Below, piece by piece: positions 16,168 to 21,759 of a stretch of DNA of 21,759 nt. Under the pieces are notes generated by a model, which was given only the letters and a program-made list of their open reading frames with translations, was not told the DNA's origin and made no database searches. The stretch's first letter is position 1. The number at the start of each line of letters is the position of its first letter. This DNA comes from Moduliflexus sp964602655 (GTDB lineage: Bacteria; Moduliflexota; Moduliflexia; Moduliflexales; Moduliflexaceae): contig CAZRSF010000090.1 in NCBI GenBank assembly GCA_964602655.1, positions 1-21,759 on the forward strand, given 5' to 3'. A program made the position numbers and the translations under genes.

Positions 16168-16213
16168 CGCCGAAACTGTTGTTTCGGCGAGGGCGAAACA
16201 ACAGTTTCGCCCT
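16168..16213. repeat. Tandem double hairpin, GAAAC/GTTTC family
   Basis: Two adjacent perfect hairpins: CGCCGAAAC-TGTT-GTTTCGGCG (16168-16189) and AGGGCGAAAC-AACA-GTTTCGCCCT (16190-16213). The loops TGTT and AACA are complementary, so the two can also pair with each other as one long hairpin. Confidence 0.75.
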
Positions 16214-16252
16214 ACGATGCGAATACGATCTTTTTCAAGGCAATTGGATAAA

Positions 16253-16369
16253 TACAGCATTATTCAGCAGCATTGAACGTGAAGAAGGAGTCTCAAAACG
16301 AAGCTTTGCCAGCGAAAGCAACGCTTTCGCACTCCTCAGTTCGTGTCAATGCAACTGAATCATGCTGTA
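16253..16369. repeat. ~117-bp foldback element, copy iv (best preserved)
   Basis: Outer arms ACAGCATTATTCAG (from 16254) and CTGAATCATGCTGT (to 16368) pair with one mismatch, and GCATTGA/TCAATGC pair next inside. The inner part has GGAGT/ACTCC and two hairpins, CAAAAC-GAA-GCTTTG and GCGAAAGC-AAC-GCTTTCGC. It ends 20 bp before the start of the 102-residue gene, so it may be in that gene's 5' leader. Terminal inverted repeats make it MITE-like; the nested stems also fit a structured RNA. Confidence 0.8.
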
Positions 16370-16389
16370 AATCGAGAGAGGAAAACTCA

Positions 16390-16698
16390 ATGAAAAAAAC
16401 GACGATCATCATCAAAGATTCGAATCTTCAGGATTTTTTGTCGCAGATTGACGCGACGCCCGACCTGGAAACGCTGACCAATGAGCAATTAGAGGCGCAA
16501 CTCAGCGAGGAATTCGATATGCATCTCATTCAAAAAGAAGTCAAAGACATGGGGGAAGAAAATTTGAAAGATTTGCTGGACAAACTCCATGCGCTTCCTG
16601 ATGATGAATTGCAGGACACGCTACGCACGTATCCGACGATTCGAGACATCTGGCACAAACATTTTGCCGATTGGACATTCGGTCGCAATAGTTTCTGA
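16390..16698 (+). CDS. Small acidic protein of unknown function upstream of the GTPase
   Basis: A 102-residue soluble protein, not recognised. It starts MKKTTIIIKDSNLQDFL, is rich in Asp/Glu and Leu, and contains two similar stretches, LTNEQLEAQL and LPDDELQDTL, which suggests paired helices. No signal peptide or membrane segment. ATG 16390 has AGGA 7 nt upstream. The frame extends to 16273, but that part runs through the foldback element and is not taken as coding. The gene ends 66 bp before the GTPase gene with only a hairpin between, so the two may be co-transcribed and the product may work with the GTPase. It does not look like an MglB/Roadblock protein. Confidence 0.7.
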   Translation: MKKTTIIIKDSNLQDFLSQIDATPDLETLTNEQLEAQLSEEFDMHLIQKEVKDMGEENLKDLLDKLHALPDDELQDTLRTYPTIRDIWHKHFADWTFGRNSF

Positions 16699-16711
16699 GG
16701 GCGTTCCGCCG

Positions 16712-16732
16712 CGCCGAAACGCAGTTTCGGCG
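16712..16732. repeat. GAAAC/GTTTC hairpin before the GTPase gene
   Basis: CGCCGAAAC-GCA-GTTTCGGCG, perfect 9-bp arms, 13 bp after the 102-residue gene. It shares its left arm with the first half of the double hairpin at 16168. Confidence 0.75.
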
Positions 16733-16764
16733 TACAATTGTTCTGTATCACACAAGGAGCAGTT

Positions 16765-18120
16765 ATGCCAATTTTCAATTATAAAGCCAAAGAAATGATC
16801 GTCAAGATCGTGTATTACGGCCCTGGCCTGTGCGGAAAAACGACATCGCTCCAATACCTGCATCAGCAAATCATTCAGGAGCGCAAAGGGGAACTCTACT
16901 TTCTCGCCACCGAGACAGACCAGACCATTTATTTCGAGCTGCTTCCGCTGTATGTCGGGGAAATCAACCGGTTCAAACTGCGCTTTCAGGTCTATACCGT
17001 TCCCGGGCAGGTCAAATATAATAATACCCGCAAAGCCGTGTTACAGGGCGTTGACGCCATTGTGTTCGTCGCCGATTCCCAGCGGTCGCGCCGCGAGGCG
17101 AATATCATCAGTTTCAAAAATCTTCAGTATAACCTGAAAGGCGGCTATAATATCCTCCTCTCTAACCTGCCGTTAGTCTATGAATACAACAAACGCGACA
17201 TGAAAGACGTAATGACGCTTGAGGAGATGAATCAGGACATCAACCCCTGGAAATTGCCCTATTTCGAGACGATTGCCGTCAGCGGAGAAGGCGTCTTGGA
17301 TGCCTTCGAGATGATTTCGTCATCGGTCATCAAAAATCTGGAAAAACGGTTTCAACTCAGCCCTTCATTAGACGAGCAGCAAGAACACTCGGCCTCGCCC
17401 ACCTTTTTTCAACGTTCGAGCGCGCCACTTGCAGACGCGCAGGATGTTCCCCAGGAAGATGATGTCACGGAATGGGACGACGAGGATCAGGCGCTGCCAG
17501 TGGAAGAAGGCGTCACGCTGATTGATGACGAGCGCCCCGTGTTGATTCAAGAAGAAGACGCCGTCGAGGCTGAGGAAGCCGACGATACGCTGACCACCAA
17601 AGGGCTTGAGCATCAACCGTTGTTTCCAGGTAAAAAGCACAAAGAACTCGCCTATACCGATATTATCGAGCAGGGGTATCACGACGGCGACATCATCTTC
17701 GAAGAGGGCGAACCGGGGAATGACATGTATTTTATCGAAGAGGGGAAAGTCAAAATTATCAGCGCCTATCGCGAGACGCGCAAAGTCGTCGCCGTCTATG
17801 AAAAAGGGGATTTCTTCGGCGAAATGGCCTTATTAGGAGGAAAGACGCGCTCCGCCCGCGCGGTCGCGGTCGGACGCACGCGCCTGCTGCCGGTGACGCG
17901 CGACACGCTTGCCGCGCAGATTCCGCAGAAACCCGAAATCGCGATGGCCTTGCTGGAAACGCTTTCCGCCCGCATCTGGCATAATACCAAAACCATCAGC
18001 AAATTGGCGGATCAGAACAAAGAATTGATGCAGCATCTCCAAAAAGCCCGCAACGTCATCCAGCAAATGAAAGAACAAAACGAATTCCTGCGCCAGAAGC
18101 TGGATGTGTCGAAAAAATAA
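16765..18120 (+). CDS. MglA-like small GTPase fused to a cyclic-nucleotide-binding domain
   Basis: A 451-residue cytoplasmic signalling protein. Residues 1-195 are an MglA-type Ras-like GTPase: P-loop GPGLCGKTT (19-27), switch-2 region TVPGQVKYNNTRKAVLQGVD (78-97), VFVADS (101-105), NKRD (142-145, base recognition) and a G5-like VSGEG (172-176). MglA proteins set cell polarity and gliding direction. Residues ~200-290 are an acidic linker. Residues ~296-385 are a cyclic-nucleotide-binding domain with the phosphate-binding cassette FGEMALLGGKTRSARA (351-366). Residues ~405-451 are a coiled coil. ATG 16765 is preferred over 16738 because AAGGAG lies 7 nt before it and MglA proteins start this way. 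MglA proteins are usually single-domain, so the fusion is unusual. Confidence 0.92.
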   Translation: MPIFNYKAKEMIVKIVYYGPGLCGKTTSLQYLHQQIIQERKGELYFLATETDQTIYFELLPLYVGEINRFKLRFQVYTVPGQVKYNNTRKAVLQGVDAIVFVADSQRSRREANIISFKNLQYNLKGGYNILLSNLPLVYEYNKRDMKDVMTLEEMNQDINPWKLPYFETIAVSGEGVLDAFEMISSSVIKNLEKRFQLSPSLDEQQEHSASPTFFQRSSAPLADAQDVPQEDDVTEWDDEDQALPVEEGVTLIDDERPVLIQEEDAVEAEEADDTLTTKGLEHQPLFPGKKHKELAYTDIIEQGYHDGDIIFEEGEPGNDMYFIEEGKVKIISAYRETRKVVAVYEKGDFFGEMALLGGKTRSARAVAVGRTRLLPVTRDTLAAQIPQKPEIAMALLETLSARIWHNTKTISKLADQNKELMQHLQKARNVIQQMKEQNEFLRQKLDVSKK

Positions 18121-18174
18121 ACGCCTTCACTACCGCAAACCGACATGAAATATCGCCCATCGTGACGAGGAACG

Positions 18175-18203
18175 CTGTCAGACACATCGAATGTGCCTGA
18201 CAG
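18175..18203. repeat. TGTCAGACA hairpin (repeat copy d)
   Basis: Arms CTGTCAGACACAT and ATGTGCCTGACAG with a CGA loop and one mismatch, 54 bp after the GTPase gene. There is no long T-run, so termination would be weak. Confidence 0.7.
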
Positions 18204-18263
18204 TTCTGTCTATCGCCTGATTTACCTTTATCCGTGTAGTTCTTGATGCAACGATTTTTTAGT

Positions 18264-18292
18264 TGACCGGAATATTGAGGTAAATTATACGT
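18264..18292 (+). promoter_or_regulatory. Promoter of the HigBA pair, with possible operator
   Basis: TTGACC (18264-18269), 17-bp spacer, TATACG (18287-18292), ~55 bp before higB. AATTA and TAATT flank the -10 region (about 18284-18303) as an inverted repeat, where HigA could bind to repress the operon. Confidence 0.55.
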
Positions 18293-18344
18293 AGCGGTAA
18301 TTATTCAGATAGACGTCCTCTCTTCATACATCGGAAATTGTTCT

Positions 18345-18623
18345 ATGATTAAATCTTTTGCGAGTAAACAGTTGGAAGATTTCTTCTATGATGGCATTGC
18401 GAAGGGCTTGAATCCGCAGCATCTCGATAAAATCGAACGAATCCTGACGCGCCTTCATGCGGCTGATGATGTCAAAGATATGCGCTATCCCGGTTCCGGT
18501 TTGCATTTATTAGAACCGAAAAAAGCCGCGCGCTGGGCAGTAAAAGTGTCAGGTAATTGGAGGATCACGTTTGTCTTCGCAAAGGGGCAGGCTTACGAAG
18601 TGAATTACATAGATTATCATTAG
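18345..18623 (+). CDS. higB: HigB-type mRNA-interferase toxin (RelE superfamily)
   Basis: A 92-residue toxin that, in this family, cuts mRNA on the ribosome. The sequence matches the HigB/GraT pattern: IKSFASKQLEDFFYDG at the start, the KIERILTRLHAADDVKDM middle, PGSGLHLL, and VSGNWRITFVF..YEVNYIDYH at the end. Length is normal. It is the first gene of the pair, as is usual for higBA, with a promoter at 18264 and the antitoxin starting 17 nt after its stop codon. The ribosome site is weak (CGGAA). Confidence 0.92.
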   Translation: MIKSFASKQLEDFFYDGIAKGLNPQHLDKIERILTRLHAADDVKDMRYPGSGLHLLEPKKAARWAVKVSGNWRITFVFAKGQAYEVNYIDYH

Positions 18624-18639
18624 CAGCGAGGAACACCCA

Positions 18640-18942
18640 ATGAGAGAACGCAGCAAAGCCCCGTTACATCCGGGGCACATCCTCAAACATGATTATATTC
18701 AACCGTTATCGCTTTCGGTGGCGAAATTAGCGACATATCTTGGTATTTCGAAAAAGACGTTGTATCGCATTGTCAGCGAACAGGGCGCGATCACGCCGAA
18801 GATTGCGCTGCGATTGGCGCGAGCGTTCCAGACGACGCCGGCCTTATGGTTAAATATGCAGAAAGATTTCGATTTATGGCAGGCGCAGCACGAATCTGAA
18901 GCCTGGATGGACATCCAGCCTCTTAAAATCGAGCCGTTTTAG
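18640..18942 (+). CDS. higA: HigA-type antitoxin (Xre-family helix-turn-helix)
   Basis: A 100-residue antitoxin and autorepressor. HPGHILKHDYIQPLSLSVAKLATYLGISKKTLYRIVSEQGAITPKIALRLARAFQTTPALWLNMQ is the HTH region (about residues 9-74) typical of HigA/VapA-type antitoxins. It should bind HigB and the higBA promoter. GAGGAA lies 8-13 nt upstream. The pair sits alone between the GTPase gene and the ATPase gene. Confidence 0.93.
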   Translation: MRERSKAPLHPGHILKHDYIQPLSLSVAKLATYLGISKKTLYRIVSEQGAITPKIALRLARAFQTTPALWLNMQKDFDLWQAQHESEAWMDIQPLKIEPF

Positions 18943-18994
18943 TTGTTTTGCATGAGTTCACGATACTGACACAACACGTTTTGCGAAGGGAAAA

Positions 18995-19027
18995 AGCTGT
19001 CAGACACCTTGAAGGTATCTGACAGCT
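18995..19027. repeat. TGTCAGACA hairpin just before the ATPase start (repeat copy e)
   Basis: Arms AGCTGTCAGACACCTT (18995-19010) and AAGGTATCTGACAGCT (19012-19027), one mismatch, one base between. It ends 8 nt before the ATG at 19036, so it fills the position of the ribosome-binding site. Confidence 0.8.
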
Positions 19028-19035
19028 AACCAAAC

Positions 19036-21759
19036 ATGGCAGCATTTGTCGGGCGCGAGCAGGATTTGGAGACGGTTGGCCGCGTATTTCAGGACGCGGC
19101 GCAGGGCAAGGGGTCGGTGGTCTTCATCACGGGTGAGGCGGGGATCGGGAAGACGACGTGTATCAACGAATTCAAGGCGCGGTATGTGGACGCGCAGAAC
19201 GCGGCCTCGAAAAAGAAGAACGCGCCCGACATCCGCTTTGCCGAGGCCAAATGCTCCGAATTGATCGGCAAGGGGGAAGCCTACGCGCCGTTCATCGAAA
19301 TCATCGGTCGCCTCGTCGCGGACGACAAAGCGTTCGGCAGCAGCAAACTCGCGGACGTCGTGCGGGAAATCGGCGCGGATTGGTTCGAGCTTGTGCCGGT
19401 CATCGGCAAGGCGCTGAAACTCGTCAGCACGACCTTTTTCAAATGGCAGAACGCGGACGACGCCCGCCAGCTTGCGGATCGCAAGGGCAACAAAGAAAAG
19501 CTCGTACAGCAATACGTCCAGATTCTCAAAACCATGTCCGAGAAACATCCGCTCGTGCTGTTCGTGGACGATCTGCACTGGGCGGACGACTCTTCGATTT
19601 ACCTGCTGTTTCAGCTTGCGCGGGAAATTCAGGATCGCCGCATCCTGATTCTCGGCACGTACCGCCCCACCGATATTCAGGCCGTGCGCGGCGAAAAGGC
19701 GCATCCGCTCAAAGACGCGCTCGGCGAAATGCATCGCTACGGTATCTGTAAAGAAATCAAACTCGGCTATTTCACGTCCGACCACATCCGCCGCTATCTC
19801 GACGCCGCCTTTCCGCAGAACCGCCTTGACGCCGAATTCGTCGCCTATCTGCGCGACCTGACCGAAGGGAATCCGCTCTTCGTGACCGAACAGGTGAAAC
19901 TGCTGCAAGAGATCGGCAAAATCGCGCAGACCTCACAGGTTTCGGAAACCTGTGAGGTCTCGCCTGTCTGGGAACTGCGCGGCACGCTGCGGGACGCCGA
20001 CATGCCGATTCCGACGAGCGTGGAAAAAACGATTGAAAAACGCTTCGAGCGGCTGAAAGAGGACATGCAGGAGACGCTGCAATATGCCAGCGTCAGCGGC
20101 GAGCAGTTCGACGCGGCGGTCGTCGCGCAGATGTTGCAGCAGGACGAATTGGCGGTGTTGAAGAAATTGCAGACGCTCGACCGCGTGTATGAATTCGTTC
20201 GCGAGCAGAAGGCCGTTCCCTTCGACTCCGCTCAGGGAACGACCGCCCCGCTCGTTGAGCGAAGTCGAAACGCGCGGGGCGCGATCTATCAGTTCATCCA
20301 TTCGCTTGTGCAGAAGTCGCTCTACGGCACGTTGAGCGACGGCATCAAGGTCAAGCTGCACGCGAAGGCGGCGGAGATCATCGAAACGCTCTATTCTGAG
20401 CAGCGCGAGGCGTTTGCGGAGGAGTTGGCGGCGCACTGGGAACGCGGGCGGGAATACGCCAAAGCCGCGCCGTATCTGCTGCTGTCAGCGCGAAAAGCGA
20501 ACCGGCAGTCCGGCTATCAGGAAGCCAAAACCCACGCCCAGCGCGGTTTGGATGCGTTGAAATCGGCAGGGTTTCCCATCGCAGAAACGCGCAGCGGAGG
20601 AACGCCACACGTAGAGACGCACGGCCGTGCGTCTCTACCCAAAACGCCGGATCAGGCCATGCTGCGCTTGCAGATCGAATTGCTGCTGGAATTGGCGAGT
20701 GCCGAAGAAGCCACCGGCGAAGCCCAAAACTCCATCATTCACGCTGAAACCGCGATGAATTTAGTCGAATATGTAGAAGAACAGGGATTACAAGGGGACT
20801 TATACTATCAGGTTGGAAGCCTCTTATTCGCAAACGGAGTGACAGATTTAGAACAAGTCTTGCAAGTGTTAGAACAGGCATTGTCGCTTAAAATAGTAGT
20901 GAAAGAGTGTGGAAATACTATCAAAGTGTTAGAGAAAATTTATAATCTTTGTTGGAAATTAGGAAAAACGGACTATTTTATTGAACGTTGCCAAGAAATT
21001 ATCAGATTAACTCAGGAGGCAAAACAGTTATATCTGAATATTGCAAGTTTGAGACTTCTTGCAGGAGTATTTTATGATCAGGGAAAACTGCAGGAAGCCT
21101 ATCATTCTATTGAAGAAGGCTTAAAAAGTGCTATTGAGATGAAGAATCGTAATATCCAGATAGAACTTCTACAAAGTTTAGTAGAGTATGCAGTACGATT
21201 AAATAATACCTCTAAAGCTTTTGAATATTATAAAAACGCCAAAGCCCTTGCCAACACAGAGAGTGATTTAGAAACTAAGAACCAAATACTTTATAAGATA
21301 GGGTTTATGGCTTGGAATCTTGGTAAATATGATGAATCGTTTGAATATTTTCGGATTGTCAAAGAAGCCGCACATAATAATAAAGATTTAGAAACAGAGA
21401 GAGGAATTTTATCAACTTTGATGTATAGATTGAGGTTGATTGGAAGATTTGACGAAGCGATTCAATATGGTATGGAAGGTTTAGAAATCGCTCAAAAACT
21501 GGGGCGTGTGAGTGAAATTATAGGTAATCTTGATGCATTAGGTTTATTGTTTAGACATCAGGGCAATCATACAAAAGCTCTTGAAATGCATCAAAAAGCT
21601 ACAGAATTATCAAGAAAATACGGACGAGAGAGAGCGTTAGCATTTAATCTTGTCTATTCTCAGGTAGCTTTGAGGTTAATAGGAAAATTCCAGGAAGCAA
21701 TAAAAGAGTTGTTGCTCAATAAAAGTTCGACCGTTCGCCCTGAGCCTGTCGAAGGGCAT
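19036..21759 (+). CDS. STAND-type ATPase with TPR tail, truncated by the window edge
   Basis: Open for 908 codons with no stop before the window end, so it is partial at its 3' end. It starts MAAFVGREQDLETV. Walker A is GEAGIGKT (33-40); Walker B with the AAA_16-type motif is LFVDDLHWADD (175-185). The next parts are the ATPase lid and winged-helix-like region (to ~480), then helical repeats of TPR type from ~560 on. Such proteins are large signal-sensing NTPases, often fused to a regulator or kinase; the output domain is outside the window. ATG 19036 is fixed by an in-frame TAA at 19027, and no Shine-Dalgarno site is visible. From about 20790 the sequence turns AT-rich, with TTA, AGA and ATA codons. 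Four palindromic repeats lie in frame (19928, 20215, 20611 and 21728). Confidence 0.85.
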   Translation, partial: MAAFVGREQDLETVGRVFQDAAQGKGSVVFITGEAGIGKTTCINEFKARYVDAQNAASKKKNAPDIRFAEAKCSELIGKGEAYAPFIEIIGRLVADDKAFGSSKLADVVREIGADWFELVPVIGKALKLVSTTFFKWQNADDARQLADRKGNKEKLVQQYVQILKTMSEKHPLVLFVDDLHWADDSSIYLLFQLAREIQDRRILILGTYRPTDIQAVRGEKAHPLKDALGEMHRYGICKEIKLGYFTSDHIRRYLDAAFPQNRLDAEFVAYLRDLTEGNPLFVTEQVKLLQEIGKIAQTSQVSETCEVSPVWELRGTLRDADMPIPTSVEKTIEKRFERLKEDMQETLQYASVSGEQFDAAVVAQMLQQDELAVLKKLQTLDRVYEFVREQKAVPFDSAQGTTAPLVERSRNARGAIYQFIHSLVQKSLYGTLSDGIKVKLHAKAAEIIETLYSEQREAFAEELAAHWERGREYAKAAPYLLLSARKANRQSGYQEAKTHAQRGLDALKSAGFPIAETRSGGTPHVETHGRASLPKTPDQAMLRLQIELLLELASAEEATGEAQNSIIHAETAMNLVEYVEEQGLQGDLYYQVGSLLFANGVTDLEQVLQVLEQALSLKIVVKECGNTIKVLEKIYNLCWKLGKTDYFIERCQEIIRLTQEAKQLYLNIASLRLLAGVFYDQGKLQEAYHSIEEGLKSAIEMKNRNIQIELLQSLVEYAVRLNNTSKAFEYYKNAKALANTESDLETKNQILYKIGFMAWNLGKYDESFEYFRIVKEAAHNNKDLETERGILSTLMYRLRLIGRFDEAIQYGMEGLEIAQKLGRVSEIIGNLDALGLLFRHQGNHTKALEMHQKATELSRKYGRERALAFNLVYSQVALRLIGKFQEAIKELLLNKSSTVRPEPVEGH
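19928..19960. repeat. In-frame AGACCTCACAGGTTT palindrome in the ATPase gene
   Basis: Perfect 15-bp arms AGACCTCACAGGTTT (19928-19942) and the complement (19946-19960) with a CGG centre. It lies in the ATPase gene around residues 298-309 and keeps the frame. A common intergenic palindrome type; here it adds about eleven residues. Confidence 0.8.
20215..20275. repeat. In-frame GACTCCGCTCAGGG-type repeat in the ATPase gene
   Basis: Contains GTTCCC/GGGAAC (20215-20240) and a larger inverted pair, TTCGACTCCGCTCAG (20221-20235) against TTGAGCGAAGTCGAA (20255-20269), with two mismatches. The 15-mer is the exact complement of one at 4747-4761. It encodes a short Ser/Arg/Pro segment in the ATPase without a stop. 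Confidence 0.7.
20611..20638. repeat. In-frame GTAGAGACGCAC palindrome in the ATPase gene
   Basis: A perfect 28-bp palindrome: GTAGAGACGCAC, GGCC, GTGCGTCTCTAC. It matches the intergenic copy at 10113-10140 except for the centre. It lies between the ATPase lid part and the repeats and keeps the reading frame. Confidence 0.85.
21728..21759. repeat. Start of another in-frame repeat at the window edge
   Basis: GTTCGCCCTGAGCCTGTCG (21735-21753) followed by AAGGGC is a widespread dispersed repeat type and is related to the GAGCGGAGTCGAA repeats at 4743 and 20215. It is cut by the window end, in the open frame of the ATPase gene. GC content rises again here after the AT-rich stretch. Confidence 0.55.

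Noticed and set aside
16030..16260. Two overlapping frames (73 and 66 codons) in the gap before the 102-residue gene
   Set aside because: Both run through the double hairpin, which reads open on both strands because it is palindromic; no ribosome site or protein features.
16273..16389. N-terminal extension of the 102-residue protein to 16273
   Set aside because: The extension is foldback-element sequence; ATG 16390 has a proper ribosome site.
19000..19908. 302-codon minus-strand frame opposite the ATPase gene
   Set aside because: The plus strand encodes Walker A and B motifs there; the minus frame resembles no family and is a codon-structure shadow.
4176..20638. CRISPR array
   Set aside because: The palindromes are scattered, belong to several families and are not regularly spaced; no cas genes are present.

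Overview
This 21.8 kb window looks like a chromosomal segment of a Gram-negative, probably anaerobic or facultative, uncultured bacterium. Evidence for this is a periplasmic (non-lipoprotein) sugar-binding protein with a MalF-type permease carrying a large extracytoplasmic domain, an AhbD-type heme synthase (alternative, siroheme-dependent heme pathway), strong AGGAGG-type ribosome sites, an MglA-class polarity GTPase, and very many short palindromic repeats. A filamentous candidate-phylum organism (for example the KSB3/Modulibacteria type) would fit, but this is a guess from recollection and not a result.

Layout. 75-2906 (minus): a 943-residue class III nucleotide cyclase with a C-terminal DHH-like part. 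3116-5886 (plus): a putative glycosyltransferase, a YbaK-type tRNA deacylase and an AhbD-type radical SAM enzyme. 5975-6961 (minus): moaA, convergent with ahbD. 7658-15782 (plus): a maltodextrin locus with a LacI-family regulator, a MalE-like binding protein, MalF- and MalG-like permeases and a secreted GH13 neopullulanase/amylase; no MalK ATPase is present. 16390-18120 (plus): a 102-residue unknown protein and an MglA-like GTPase fused to a cyclic-nucleotide-binding domain and a coiled coil. 18345-18942: a HigB/HigA toxin-antitoxin pair. 19036 to the window edge: an open reading frame of at least 908 codons for a STAND-type ATPase with a TPR tail; its second half is abruptly AT-rich.

How the genes work together. 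The amylase would cut alpha-glucans outside the cytoplasm and the MalEFG-like proteins would import the products, under a LacI-type repressor. The GTPase-CNB fusion could read a cyclic nucleotide such as the product of the cyclase at the left end; that link is inference.

The most striking feature is the density of palindromic sequences. There are five copies of a TGTCAGACA hairpin at gene ends, four copies of a ~117-bp foldback element with a base-pair-preserving change, several GAAAC/GTTTC hairpins, a repeated GTAGAGACGCAC palindrome, and at least five palindromic repeats sitting in frame inside protein-coding genes. Two genes start 8-9 nt after a TGTCAGACA hairpin and lack a visible Shine-Dalgarno sequence.
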